Shown: positions 45,898 to 56,945 of the stretch, in pieces
How the letters are laid out: each line of letters begins with the position of its first letter
Position numbering within the stretch: the first letter of the stretch is position 1
Assembly (NCBI GenBank): GCA_963556495.2
Contig: OY747713.1
Coordinates: 49,194,224 to 49,258,223, forward strand
Source of the DNA: Valencia hispanica
Taxonomy: Eukaryota > Chordata > Actinopteri > Cyprinodontiformes > Valenciidae
DNA: 64,000 bases
Direction: 5' to 3'
The notes under the pieces: generated by a model
Databases searched by the model: none
Told to the model about the DNA's origin: nothing
The model's input: only the letters and a program-made list of their open reading frames with translations
Position numbers and translations under genes: made by a program

Positions 45898-46615
45898 CCT
45901 TAAAAGTTGGGCCCGACCCGGCCCGAAGAGTATATTTTGATTGACAGCTTATTAAAGCCCGAACCAGATTACAGCCCGACATTATTCAAAAGTCACACAT
46001 CAGGGTTTCCGCTAGAACAAAATGGCACCGGACAATGTGACCGGCAGGTTTTCAATTTACTGCACAAATGTCTCGCCTGCATGCGTTTCTGTGTGCGCTC
46101 TTGACCACTTGCTCTAGATTTCAGGAGATTTTATCTGACTTGTGGGCATCAGGGAGCTGCTATATAAATGCGGGAGACTTCTGCAACTTGAGACTTGGGA
46201 TGTCTGGTAATTGAGCATTTACACGCATGCGGTGTGCATGCAACATCTTGACAGGTAGATCGGAATAATATTAGTGGCCAAGTGCAGCGCTTTATTATAA
46301 ATATTCTTGGTCTGTAAAACTGAGCAAAACCTGGACATTTTCGGGAATTTTATTAACATCAACGGAAACTCATTCACACACAAAGCTTGATTTTTTTGTC
46401 AAGAATGAGCCATTTATACATTTTAACATCATTTATTCACTTAGAACTTGGAGAAAAAAATACTTTGTTAACAACGTAAATCAAGATGAATACTAAACAT
46501 CTTGTTCGCGCTAATGAGATGATCAGCTGACCGCTAAAACCCGAGCCCGGCCCGAGCCCGTGGACAATGATAGAAATTAAGCCCGAACCCGGCCTGACCC
46601 TTCAGCAGCGGCGGG
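45898..46615. mobile_element. Insertion with GGGC/CCCGA-rich ends in the pol remnant
   Basis: The left end has GTTGGGCCCGACCCGGCCC and the right end has GAGCCCGGCCCGAGCCCG and AAGCCCGAACCCGGCC, an inverted similarity typical of some fish hAT-like MITEs. Retroviral sequence lies on both sides on the same strand. Exact borders and a target duplication could not be read. A further hAT-like start CAGGGTTTCCGCTAG lies at 46000. Confidence 0.5.
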
Positions 46616-46649
46616 GTGATCAGTTTTTTCTCTGCCAAGAACGGGTCAG

Positions 46650-47060
46650 GTAGAAATGTTCTAAAATAGAGTCACCGTGTGTTTCTGCAATGATTTTGTA
46701 CATTTCAGTGGAGGGAGAGAAAGAATGTGAGGCAGCTGTGTAGCAACCCAATCTGAAGTTTCTGTTCCTCTTTTAACCATTGGCCCTAAGTCTTTGGTCT
46801 GGTGTTTAAGGTGTAACAGGAGGGAGACGTGTGGAACCGCTTCAGTGCCCATCATGTAATATTGTGACTGTTGTGGGGTTAATTTGGCTGCTAGAGCCAC
46901 CCCCTCTGGTCCCACATAGCAGGGGCCAGAGGTGATGGGCCAGTTACGGCCTTCTAGATGTGTTTCAAATTGTTCCTGATAAATGGTGGGATCCCCTCTT
47001 TCATATAATAGTGTGACATAGAGGGGGTCAGGAGGAGGGACATATGGGTTAGGGGTCAAC
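46650..47060 (-). pseudogene. Retroviral pol segment upstream of reverse transcriptase
   Basis: The minus frame shows GPCYVGPEGVALAAKLTPQQ, HVSLLLHLKHQTKDLGPMVK and SDWVATQLPHI. I recognise this as the stretch between protease and polymerase in fish gamma/epsilon-like endogenous retroviruses. It is cut at 47060 by an AT microsatellite and a Tc1. Confidence 0.55.
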
Positions 47061-47073
47061 AACCACATACATA

Positions 47074-47077
<4 letters not shown>

Positions 47078-47127
<50 letters not shown>
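47078..47127. repeat. (AT)n microsatellite
   Basis: About 24 AT units, ending at the Tc1 terminal repeat TACAGTGGCTTGCAAAAG. Confidence 0.97.
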
Positions 47128-47129
<2 letters not shown>

Positions 47130-48242
47130 TGGCTTGCAAAAGTATTCGGCCCCCTTGAACTTTTCCACATTTTGTCACATTACAGCCACAAGCATGAATC
47201 AATTTTATTGGAATTCCACGTGCAAGACCTATACAAAGTGGTGTACACGTGAGAAGTGGAACAAAAATCATACATGATTCCAAACATTTTTTACAAATAA
47301 ATAACTGAAAAGTGGTGTGTGCGTAATTATTCAGCCCCCTAAATCAAAGCTTTGTAGAACCACCTTTTGCTGCAATTACAGGGGCCAGTCTTTTAGGGTA
47401 TGTCTCTACCAGCTTTGCACATCTAAAGACTGAAATTCTTGCCCATTCTTCTTTGCAAAACAGCTCCAGCTCAGTCAGATTAGATGGACAGCATTTGTGA
47501 ACAGCAGTTTTCAGATCTTGCCACATATTCTCGATTTGATTTAGATCTGGACTTTGACTGGGCCATTCTAATACATGGATATGTTTTGTCTTAAACCATT
47601 CCATTGTTGCCCTGGCTTTATGTCTAGGGTCGTTGTCCTGCTGGAAGGTGAACCTCCGCCCCATTCTCAAGTATTTTGCAGACTCCAAGAGGCTTTCTTC
47701 CAAGATTGCCCTGTATTTGGCTCCATCCATCTTCCCATCAACTCTGACCAGCTTCCCTGTCCCTGCTGAAGAGAAGCACCCCCAGAGCATGATGCTGCCA
47801 CCACCATATTTGACAGTGGGGATGGTGTGTTCAGAGTGATGTGCAGTGTTAGTTTTCCGCCACACATAGCGTTTTGCATTTTGGCCAAAAAGTTCCATTT
47901 TGGTCTCATCTGACCAGAGCACCTTCTTCCACATGTTTGCTGTGTCCCCCACATGGCTTGTGGCAAACTGCAAACGGGACTTCTTATGGTTTTCTTTTAA
48001 CAATGGCTTTCTTCTTGCCACTCTTCCATAAAGGCCAACTTTGTGCAGTGCACGACTAATAGTTGTCCTATGGACAGATTCCCCCACCTGAGCTGTAGAT
48101 CTCTGCAGCTCGTCCAGAGTCACCATGGGCCTCTTGGCTGCATTTCTGATCAGCGCTCTCCTTGTTCGGCCTGTGAGTTTAGGTGGACGGACTTGTCTTG
48201 GTAGGTTTACAGTTGTGCCATACTTTCCATTCTTGAAATCGA
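47126..48242 (-). mobile_element. Tc1/mariner-type transposon, catalytic core intact, N-terminus cut off
   Basis: Same subfamily as 3914-5060. The minus frame is open from at least 48242 down to 47344, about 300 codons. The core has Asp in LWSDETKMELF (residue 73 counted from ATG 48126), Asp164 in FQQDNDPRHKA and Glu199 in SPDLNQIENMW, a DD34E spacing. Upstream in frame are YGTTVNLPRQV and LTGRTRRALIRNAAKRPM, the second half of the DNA-binding domain. The first part and the right terminal repeat are missing where sequence passes straight into a Gypsy element at about 48243. The catalytic part is undamaged but the protein cannot be complete. Confidence 0.9.
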
Positions 48243-48870
48243 GGGAGCTGGTGGACAGCAGGTCCCCTTTCTTGGCTACATAGAAGCTCGTGTCACTTTC
48301 CCGCTGTCCGTTCCGGGCGGGGAAGAGGAACTAGTTGTGTTGGCACTTGTGGAGTGTCAGTTCAACAGCAGGACCCCCCTGTTGATTGGTACTAATGAGT
48401 TATTGCGACTCTATGAGCAAGTACTTGAACGAGATGGTCCAGAGTTCAATTGCAAACTTTTCTAGAGACCTTGCAGTGATCTTCCAGCATATTGCCCAGA
48501 TCCATGACTTCAACAACCATGTACATCATGTCAGGTTACATGGTGGAAATCCTATCACCATCCCTGCGAAACAAAAGTGCTGTGTCACAGGTGACGTCAG
48601 GCTGGAAAAGAACAGTCAAACCACACTTGTGCGTGAACCCAATGAACGTCACAGGTTGCCGGGCGGCGTGTTCCGTGAAGCTGCGCTGATGGACATTCCC
48701 TTTAAATCTAGCAGCAAGGTCCCTGTCGTCCTGCGTAATCTTAGTGACCATGATGATACGCTGCAGCCGAAATGCATCATTGCTCAAATGTGTGCAGCTC
48801 AGCAGGTCACACCGCTTAGACCAGAGCAAGGTGACTCTTGTCCAACAAACCTGACAGTGACAACCTGAAG
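48243..48870 (+). pseudogene. Ty3/Gypsy-type element: protease-like and linker region
   Basis: The frame starts inside a retropepsin-like domain (PFLGYIEARVTFP, then LLIGTNELLRLY at 48375-48410; the first catalytic aspartate would lie upstream of the break). The rest, up to 48870, is the linker to reverse transcriptase, with PVVLRNLSDHDDTLQPKCII near 48720. The 5' LTR and gag are absent; the Tc1 at 47126 ends where this begins. Confidence 0.65.
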
Positions 48871-50121
48871 TTCAATTTTGATGATTCACCAATATCTGAA
48901 CAATGGAAAGATCGTATCATCGCCAAACTTAGATCCATTTCAGAAGTCTTTGCTGTAGATGACCTGTCATATGGCCACACCACTACGGTGAAACATCACA
49001 TCAGGCTACATGATGAGACTCCTTTTAAGGAGAGGCCAAGGCCTATTCATCCCAGCGACAGGGAGGCAGTCAAACAACATCTTAAAGAACTGCTTGATGC
49101 GGGAATCATAAAAGAGTCGCAGAGTCCTTTTGCATTACCAGTGGTCTTGGTCCGAAAAAAGAATGGCTCTATCAGGCTATGCATCGACTACAGGAAGCTA
49201 AATGCTCAAACCATCAGAGATGCATATGCTCTTCTGAACTTTGAGGAGACTTTTGCTGCCCTAAGTGGTGCTAAATGGTTCTCCGTCATGGACCTTAAAT
49301 CTGGTTATTACCAGGTTGAAATGGCTGAAGAGGATAAGCCTAAAACCGCTTTCACGTGCCCCCTAGGCTTCTTTGAATTCAATCGCATGCCACAAGGTGT
49401 CACGAACGCGCCGAGCACCTTTCAGCGCCTTATGGAGAGTTGTGTCGGTGACATGCACCTCAATGAGGTATTGGTGTTTCTGGACGACTAAATTGTCTTT
49501 TCAGATACACTGGAAGAACATGAAGCACGGCTCATGAAGGTGCTGAACCGTCTTAAAGATTATGGTCTAAAGCGCTCTCCGGAAAAATGCCACTTCTTTA
49601 AACCCTCAGTCAAGTATCTTGGTCATGTCTTTGATGCACAGGGAGTTCATACTGACCCTGACAAGATATCCGCCTTGAGAGATTGGCCTCGTCCCTTAAA
49701 TAGGAAAGAGCTCAAATGCTTTTTAGGCTTCACTGGGTATTATCAGTGGTTCATTGAAGGATATTCTCAGATAGCCAAACCTCTTAATAGCCTGACAGTA
49801 GGCTACCATCCACCGAAGAAGAGAGGGAAAGTGTACAAGAGGGAGCGCTTCACGCCTCTTGTGAGCCCTAATGCACAGTTTGGTGAGGAGTGGACTCCCG
49901 AGTGTGAGTGCGCATTCAGAATTCTGATTGAAAAATTGACGTCTGCACCCATCCTTGCTTTTGCGAATCCACAGCTGCCATATGTGGTACATAATAACGC
50001 TTGTCGTGACGGGTTGGGGGCAGTGATCTATCAAAAGCAGGGGGGAAAGCTCAGAGTTGTCGCGTACGCCAGTCGAGGTCTTTCTAAGAGCGAGAGAAAC
50101 TACCCCACTCACAAACTCTAA
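48838..50121 (+). pseudogene. Ty3/Gypsy-type reverse transcriptase and RNase H, one in-frame stop
   Basis: The frame 48838-49491 encodes the fingers and palm: LVRKKNGSIRLCIDYRKLNA, FSVMDLKSGYYQVEM (first aspartate) and NAPSTFQRLME. The catalytic FLDD (49480-49488) is followed at once by TAA, where isoleucine is expected. The same frame continues at 49534 with KVLNRLKDYGLKRSPEKCHF, KYLGHVFDAQGVHTDPDK and GFTGYYQWFIEGYS, then the RNase H start LAFANPQLPYVVHNNACRDG, where the usual TDAS has become NNAC. Apart from the stop the domain is well kept. Confidence 0.9.
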
Positions 50122-50124
50122 TTT

Positions 50125-51060
50125 TTGTCCTTAAAATGGGCTGTTTGTGAGAAGTTCAGTGATTACCTTTATGGATCAAGTTTCACTGTACTTACTGAAC
50201 ACCACCCCCACACATACATTTTGACATTTGCGAAGCTAGATGGTGCTGGACATCGCTGGTTAGCCGCTCTTTCCACTTACCAGTTTACCATCAAGTACAG
50301 AGCAGAGCAGGCCAACCGCAATGCAGACGGGTTATCCCGGCGGCCTCTTGGTCCTGCTCTTGAGGATGAAGCTTTCACTAAAGAAAGAGAAAGAATAGAG
50401 GACATGAAAAAACGGTTCATGGAAGCAAGAGATGACATGGATCATGAAGTGTTCTCTGCATTATGTCAACGTCATCTTGTGATGTTTAAAGATGAACATC
50501 ACCCTCATTTAGAGCAACCTGTAATTGCGGAGTCTCTTGTTTTCGACCCTTCTGTAATGCCTGATGTTTTCGGTGAGGACACTTTACCACCCATGACTAA
50601 CTCTGACTGGTGTGATGTTCAAAATAATGATCCATCTCTCTCACATGTCATCCCTTTTGTGAGGGGAGCTGTAAAACCCAGGTTCAGAGAGACAAACCTT
50701 AAACATCCCGATGTCAAATTTCTTCTTAGGGAATGGAAAAAGTTGAACTCAGGGATGATGTCCTGTACAGGAAGTGGTCTGAGCGAGGCAATCTGGTCTA
50801 TCAGTTGGTCTTATCTGAACAATTCAGAGAGAGGGCACTGCAGGGAGTGCATAATGATGTTGGCCATCTTGGTTCTGTGCGTGCACTTCATCTTGCTCGT
50901 TCCAGGTTCCACTGGCCAAGGATGGCCAGAGACATTGAGGAGAAATGCCAAAAGTGTGAACGCTGTTTCAGGAGGAAGGCTGTGCCTCAAAAGGCTGCGC
51001 CTTTGGAGAACATTTCTGTTACTTACTGTTTATGTAGTCAAACCTGAAGCAGAGGAGGGC
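50125..51060 (+). pseudogene. Ty3/Gypsy-type RNase H end and integrase zinc finger
   Basis: After a stop at 50119-50121, the frame continues with LKWAVCEKFSDYLYGSSFTV and YRAEQANRNADGLSRRP (end of RNase H; the usual N-A-D-x-L-S-R word is intact). A shift near 50735 passes to LYRKWSERGNLVYQLVL and the integrase zinc-binding domain: HNDVGHLGSVRALHLARSRF and CQKCERCFRRK (HHCC pattern complete). The integrase core that should follow is deleted: the sequence passes at about 51015 to a different region. Confidence 0.85.
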
Positions 51061-51795
51061 CCACACCTTACATTGCATAGAGATCTTCTTTTGCCATGCG
51101 GGTACCTACCTGTAACAGAGATCAGAGAGCAAAGTTCTTCCACTGACGCATCAAAGAAAATCAGACTGAGGGACAAAACAACAAAAGACGAGGATGACGA
51201 TGGTCAGGAGGACGGGCTGTACAGTAATGAGGATGACTTGTATCCTAGTACATGGGTGCCAGAAATAATTACTAGGGGTCCTTTCCTATAGAGGGACGGA
51301 GGCTTCAATGAGCCTCAGCTAGTTTCCAGGGTATTAAACTCATACCCCCCTTCTTTTGTGCTCCAAAGCTCCACACACTTATCTGAGATACCTACCCACG
51401 AGCTTCTACCAGGAACTTCTCTTACCAGCTCTGAGAGTAGTGGTTCCATTACATATCCTACTTTACACTGTAGGGCCCCAGACTATATTGTTATTGATAT
51501 CCCAAAACCTGATATGGCACACATTTTACCTGTTGAAGAGAACACAGACCTCATCACCTCAGACCCTGTAGTCACAGACACTGACAATGTAGCATCTGAG
51601 AGTCTGGAGTCTGAGAACAGAAATGTCAGGCGTTCCGTTAGGGAGAGGCGTCTGACTCGGAAACTTACCTATGATGGGCTGAGCGAGCCTTTAACCTGGG
51701 CCATCGGTTCGTTCTTTCAGGCTTTAGGAGCTGCTATTTCACACGTATCTGCGCCTGTAGGAGCAGGTATGCATGAAGGGACTTATGCAGTCTAG
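51061..51795 (+). pseudogene. Ty3/Gypsy-type element: C-terminal tail of pol
   Basis: An acidic stretch (TTKDEDDDGQEDGLYSNEDD, 51180-51240) and, in another frame, a 145-codon stretch ending RNVRRSVRERRLTRKLTYDG and GMHEGTYAV (51358-51795). This is the usual Arg-rich tail just before the polypurine tract in this Gypsy group. Confidence 0.65.
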
Positions 51796-52230
51796 AGGGG
51801 GAGTGTAAACATGATCATATTTATAGCACTCGGAAATATTGATTTCCTTGAATGCATCGTAGTTTTCCTGTATCGTAGTTTTCTCGTTTGATCATTTTAT
51901 TTACGGGCTTGTCCTGAACGCATCACCTGCAGCATGCGGTGAGTGTGAAGGGGTGGGACAGAAAAAAGAACGGGAGGAAAGTAGAGGGCAGGAGAAACTC
52001 CATTCTGCTGTGAAGCATGCTGCTTTCCAATTGCAGAAAAGAGAACAAAGAACAAACAGATGTCCACCTGAGAGCCACCTTATTAATTATTTTGCTACTT
52101 TTCTCCACCTGAGACTCAGGTTGTTTTTTGTTCTTGGGCCCAAGATACACAAGATAAACTGATAACCGAATAAAACTGATGCCATAAGGAAACTGAAGGT
52201 TGGCAACCAGTAAATAGGAGTGGTACCACA
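51794..52230 (+). mobile_element. Polypurine tract and probable 3' LTR of the Gypsy element
   Basis: AGAGGGGGAG (51794-51803) is followed by TGTAAACATG. About 427 bp later the sequence ends TGGTACCACA, so TG...CA limits are possible; AATAAAACTG near 52171 would be the poly(A) signal. No second copy is present for comparison, so the right limit is tentative. Confidence 0.5.
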
Positions 52231-52690
52231 ATTCAAATTTTTTTCCCCTTTCCAAATTTATTTGGGGTATTGAAATATTTTATGGTATTTTGTTTCACAT
52301 TCATCTTGATTATTTAAATTACTTTGTGGTATATTTGAGTTATTTATTTTACTTAAGGTATTCCTACTGAACATTCCTACATGATGCTTATATAAAGCTA
52401 ATTTTCTGTTCTATAAATCTGAGTCCAGTGTGTTGTGTGGATTGGAGGGTTAATTTACTCTCACCAGAGCCTGCTACTACCAATCTCCTTCCCAAGCCTA
52501 GTAGATCAATAAGCATGAATCTGAGTAAACCTGTGGAATTTCTGAACGGAGAGGTCCTAGGCCTAAGATTTTTTTTGATGCAAGCCCTAGATTTAGCTTT
52601 GTAGATATTATAACTGGGATTAGCAGTACAGATCTCTTTGTAAGATAAAGGGACATGGTTACATTTGCATGATTTAACCATCTCATTTTG
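52231..52690. other. Unassigned AT-rich spacer
   Basis: No element recognised; may be intronic sequence of the decayed gene that follows, since TTTTGACAG at 52687 looks like a splice acceptor. Confidence 0.3.
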
Positions 52691-52692
52691 AC

Positions 52693-53240
52693 AGGATCGA
52701 ACGACTCTGGTGTGATGTGTGGACTGCAGTAACAAGCAAGTACTATGAAATCCTACACAGCCTTAAAGAAGATGGACTACTGGACATCTCAAACACTTTG
52801 CATATCTTTCTGTTGCATTATGTGTTTCTTCCCCCGACACCAAAATGACCTTCAAACCTTCACTGAGGGTTGGAACCATCACCCCCTTCAAACTGAGGGA
52901 AAAATTACCCCTCAACAGCTGTGACAATCAGGCCTGCTGCAACACACCACATCTGAGGATATGAATGTGAGGTACATGGTTACTTTACTGAATTTTTCCC
53001 CTGAATGATCGTTTTATTAACCTGCATACTCAAATCAAACTGTTTAAATCCAAGGCTCAGCAAGACCTCAACATAGACTGGGAGAGTGTGTTATTTGGTG
53101 CAGACTCTGATATGAAATACGGTGGTGTTGTTCCCAATATTCAAAACCCCCTTTAAAATCAAGAGATGGCAGATCTTCAGGCTGCTGTGGATCCCACAGG
53201 CCCATCCATCTCTCATAGGCAAGACCTTTTTCACTAATGT
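52693..53240 (+). pseudogene. DDE-integrase-like (rve-type) protein, C-terminal part, decayed
   Basis: The plus frame opens RIERLWCDVWTAVTSKYYEI and continues LKEDGLLDISNTLHIFLLHY-VFLPP. The RIERLW word with the following DV belongs to a fish family of integrase-core proteins whose third catalytic residue is this glutamate. After several stops, AQQDLNIDWESVLFGADSDM and KYGGVVPNIQNPL then LQAAVDPTGPSISH (53056-53210) match the C-terminal tail of the same family. Upstream catalytic parts are absent. Probably a transposon-derived pseudogene; family recognition is from memory and moderate. Confidence 0.6.
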
Positions 53241-53654
53241 CTTCAAATCTTTCAGTAAACAGTCACAACAGTGAGTATGAAAAAAAAAACTGTCACACAT
53301 TCAGATTTCTTAACACTTTATCTAATCCTGAGGATACTTTCAGTATTCAACCTTATGAGACTGAAATTGAAATAAATGTAGCCATAAAGGATATATATGA
53401 ATCAAACTGCTTCACAATAAGCCTTTGCTTTTATTAACAAGTTTTTTTTGACAACTGCAAAGAAATTACCCCTTTCACATATAGTTTCTATTTTAAAGAA
53501 GCAACTGAATCTGTTGATATATATCAGCAATCACAGACTTTGTAAAATGTTTTCCGTGGCTCATATGCAACACATTTTAACATCAGTCTGGGTAAACATT
53601 AGCTAATAAATGAATCAATTTAAGTTGTCACATCTTACAAAAAGGTACATTTAT

Positions 53655-54319
53655 TTATACCTTTGAGAACTCTTGTCCCAAATACAACGCTTCCTTCAGG
53701 ACCTCTTTGAAATCATTATAGAAATTCTTGTGTGCAACAGGGAAGGTGATGGTGTTAATACAAGCTGACACAGGTGGATAACATATTTTGTGTTCGCCAT
53801 ATTGTGAGTGGCAGTTGTGGTTGAACTTCACATGTACTTTAAAACTTCTCTTGTCCTCTTGTAGGACTGGAATGTGGCCCTGTCCTGTCACCCATTGAAG
53901 AAATGTCCCTGGAGACAAAGTCGTCGCTTCCTCCATTTCAGAAGCACTGTCATCTAACATCAGACAAAAAAAATATTTTAACAGATTACCACTGCTATAT
54001 TGTGTACAAGATTTGATAAAGTTATTGCAGATGCAATGATCACCATACAAAAGTAGCATGCGGTGAAAGTTGTTATGATTTAATTGAAGTGAACAAGATG
54101 TACTGACATGGTATTTTGTTTTGTAAACAATGTTTGATAACAGTATCAAATCAAGACTTTAAAAGATCCTGTTATAGACAAAGATATGTTTGTACCCTGT
54201 TCCATTTCCTGCAGAAAATCCTGCAGATGATTCATTAAAGTCATCTCCACCTGTTCCTTGTTTGAACCTCTCTCACTTAATTCTGCCTGGTACACAGAGA
54301 TGATGAAGTCTGCATCAGC
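53655..54319 (-). CDS. HECT-type C-lobe protein, two exons (partial gene)
   Basis: Minus-strand exons 54196-54319 and 53655-53953 join in phase 1 (GT/AG borders; acceptors TTTTTTCACAG and GATGTTAG). The first encodes ADADFIISVYQAELSERGSN and LMNHLQDFLQEMEQ. The second encodes LSPGTFLQWVTGQGHIPVLQ, then CYPPVSACINTITFP and KEALYLGQEFSKV, stopping at TAA 53655-53657. The pattern (FL-WVTG, a cysteine in SACIN, then a hydrophobic-Pro stretch) fits the C-lobe of HECT ubiquitin ligases, with the cysteine near 53760 as possible thioester site, as in fish G2E3-like genes. Upstream exons were not found, so it is a partial gene or part of a mobile element. Confidence 0.55.
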
Positions 54320-54329
54320 CTGTGAAAAA

Positions 54330-55155
54330 ACATCTGGTTAACATAAGCCAATATTTAGAATGTACCTTAAATGTATATATATGTTCATAATGTCCACGTA
54401 TGACTAATATTGGCCATCCAATAAGAAAAGCAAATTATTTTTGGGAATAATCTTATGATGACAGTAGTCATAGTTATGGTCCACATTGTAAATAAGAATT
54501 AGGGATGATTTTGGTCAAAGGCCAGAAAAAGTTGTAGTATTTACAAATAAGATTCATGCTTCTTACACTATTGAGAACTTTATGTAACTCAAATACTTTC
54601 GCATGCTACAATGCACTGTAAAATGTAAACCACAAAAAGTATGATGTTCTTCATCATCATCAAAGTTTATTTAAAGGGGAAGTATCGTTTTGTTTGAAAC
54701 TGGGATCTTATTTATAGCATGCAAAATGTTCATTTACTCACTCAGACAAGTTTGGAGCCACTTGAAGTCCTTCAGGAGATGTTTAGATCCATTCACAATC
54801 AGCGTATATCCCTATAATGGGAGTTGATGGGGCAGCAAAAGTGCAGCCTCTGAATAAGACATTATCTGCCACCATACTCCTTCATTTCACCAATGTTTTG
54901 TTATGAATTGCTAGCACTATTCCCCTGTGAGTTCGGAGTGTCTCGAAGGTGCCTTGTTTTTGTCTTCATGGTGTTTTACAGGTTTTTATTCCAACTTACA
55001 CCAACCCGCGATTTCAATGACATCAATGCCATGCGCCATTGCAGCTGTAGTCTGAGCAGGTTGCAGAAAGAGAGCCTGTGGAAGCGGAACTTAATCCACT
55101 TGGTAAATCTTTTGTGCAACTTGGAAACATACAAACGTGAACTATGTTGATGTTG
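54330..55155. other. Unassigned region
   Basis: No element recognised. A plus-strand open stretch at 54893-55150 has no known motif. Confidence 0.3.
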
Positions 55156-55160
55156 GCAGT

Positions 55161-55796
55161 TGTCATAGTTCTGAGGTGTTTGTGTTTTGTTAGTTCTTTT
55201 CCTTATTTAGTTATATTAGCATGTTAGGTTATTCCTTATATTTATTAGTTATTTCTGGCACTTGCTTGTTTCTGTATTTCTCCTTGCTCTTAGATGTTTT
55301 TCACCCTTTGCTTCTGTGTCCACCTTCTTATTTGTATTTCTCTTTAGATAGTTTCCTTATTTATTTCTCCCTTCTGTTCTCCAGTGTTTCCTTTAAGATT
55401 CCTCCCCAGACATATTATCTTTGCTTTATAGTTTCTTTAGTTTTTTTCTGTCTCCCTAGCCATTCTACCTTCTGTCCAAGTTGTTGATTATTTCCACCTG
55501 CTCTCTCCCTCTCACCTACATCTGCTCTCACTAATTGGTCATTGGTCTTCTCTGTCACTTCCTCATTCCCTCCTCAGTCTATATTCAACTCTCCTTCAGT
55601 CACTACTCGCTGGTTTGTCGTCATTCGTTCCCTGTCTGTTCCTGATTCCTGCCCAGTTCCGGTTGTTCCTCCCTCATCTCAGCATTTTTGATTCTCCGAG
55701 TTCTGTAAGTTTTTGTTCCTTGTTTTTGTTAATAATTAAATCATTAATTGTTTAATTGTTGCTGCCTTTGGGTCTTTAAAATACACAAACATGACA
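55161..55796 (+). promoter_or_regulatory. 5' LTR of the minisatellite-filled element
   Basis: Pyrimidine-rich, with TCTATATTC near 55579 as a possible TATA box. The last 80 bases (TTTTTGTTCCTTG through AATTGTTGCTGCCTTTGGG to ATGACA) recur at 58120-58198. Just downstream no TGG-type tRNA primer site is visible, which would fit self-priming as in Tf1/sushi elements. Confidence 0.7.
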
Positions 55797-56945
55797 GAAC
55801 GAACCAGCCAGTTACAGGACCCAGCAGCTCACCTCACCGATAAAGACTGGAACAGATTGCATGTTACAGTTAAACTTTTCTTTGTCACCATGGCTACCAC
55901 ATCCAATCCCAGGACTAGACTGCGGGTGGCTGAGCTTAGCATTTATCATTTGTTAAGTGTAAAGCCCCATTTAAAGAGACTGGATTTAGAAGAAATGCTA
56001 AATGAGGCTGAAGTCCACAGACACCAGGTCATTTCTGATCTTGCTAAAATCACTTTACCGTCCACCTCATCTTCATCCGTTCCCTCAGTTATCCGTATCC
56101 CTCGTTATCTTGTTGACTCTCGGTACACATCTGGTGATCACTTAGTCCAAACCTCTACAGACAATTTTCACCCCAAAACAGCCACCAACCCTCCTGGCAT
56201 TAATGAATCGGGTCTACAGGAATTTTTCTACCATGACATACCGGACTATTTTCCATTTAATCCTCATAGACCTTTTAAATAGGTTAACTCCCACTCCAGC
56301 TGCTCATCTTCTCCACCAGTTGCTACTTCACCTCTAACCTCCAAACCACGCCGTAAGAGACGCTCTAAGCACGTCATCTCCACCTCAGAATCCTCTCAGC
56401 CACCGCAGTCAACCTCTGCCTATTCCCAGTCAGTTTTAGTGGTCTCTCAGCCTGCAAACTCCTCCAGCAGGTGCCAGCAGCCCGCTGATCTCTCCAGCGG
56501 AAACCAGCAGAAGCCCGTCGACCTCTCCAGTGGGTTCAGGCCTGCCGGCGTTTCCGCAGGGGGTGTTCGGGAAAACATGCCCCTGACTCCTGTTTCCACA
56601 GGGGGTGGCCTGGAGAACATGCCCCTGACTCCTGTTTCCACAGGAGGTGCCCGGGAGAACACGCCCCTGACTCCTGTTTCCACAGGGGGTGCCCGGGAGA
56701 ACACGCCCCTGACTCCTGTTTCCACAGGGGGTGCCCGGGAGAACACGCCCCTGACTCCGGTTTCCACAGGGGGTGCCCGGGAGAACACGCCCCTGATTCC
56801 TGTTTCCACAGGGGGTGCCCGAAAGGACACGCCTCTGATTCCTGTCTTCCCAGGGGGTGTCCGGAAGGACACGCCCCTGACTCCGCCGAAGGTGTCTGGG
56901 AAGACACGCCTCGGGTTCCTGACTCCGTCAAGGGTGTCTGGGTAG
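55791..56945 (+). pseudogene. Gag-like open frame continuing into Pro/Thr-rich repeats, one stop
   Basis: The frame begins with ATG inside the last bases of the LTR (MTERTSQLQDPAAHLTDKDW) and is open to TAG 56280-56282. The same frame then stays open through 56945. The first 160 residues look like a short helical domain (LRVAELSIYHLLSV, LKRLDLEEMLNEAEVHRHQV). After the stop come a Ser-rich stretch, a basic PRRKRRSKH segment and 14-residue repeats of PLTPVSTGGARENT type. An ATGGACCC-like start just after the LTR is usual in related elements; here it reads ACAGGACCC. The gag assignment rests on position and is moderate. Confidence 0.55.

Noticed and set aside
54893..55150. A small membrane protein (85 codons)
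   Set aside because: No homology recognised, no splice or promoter context, and frames of this length are expected by chance.
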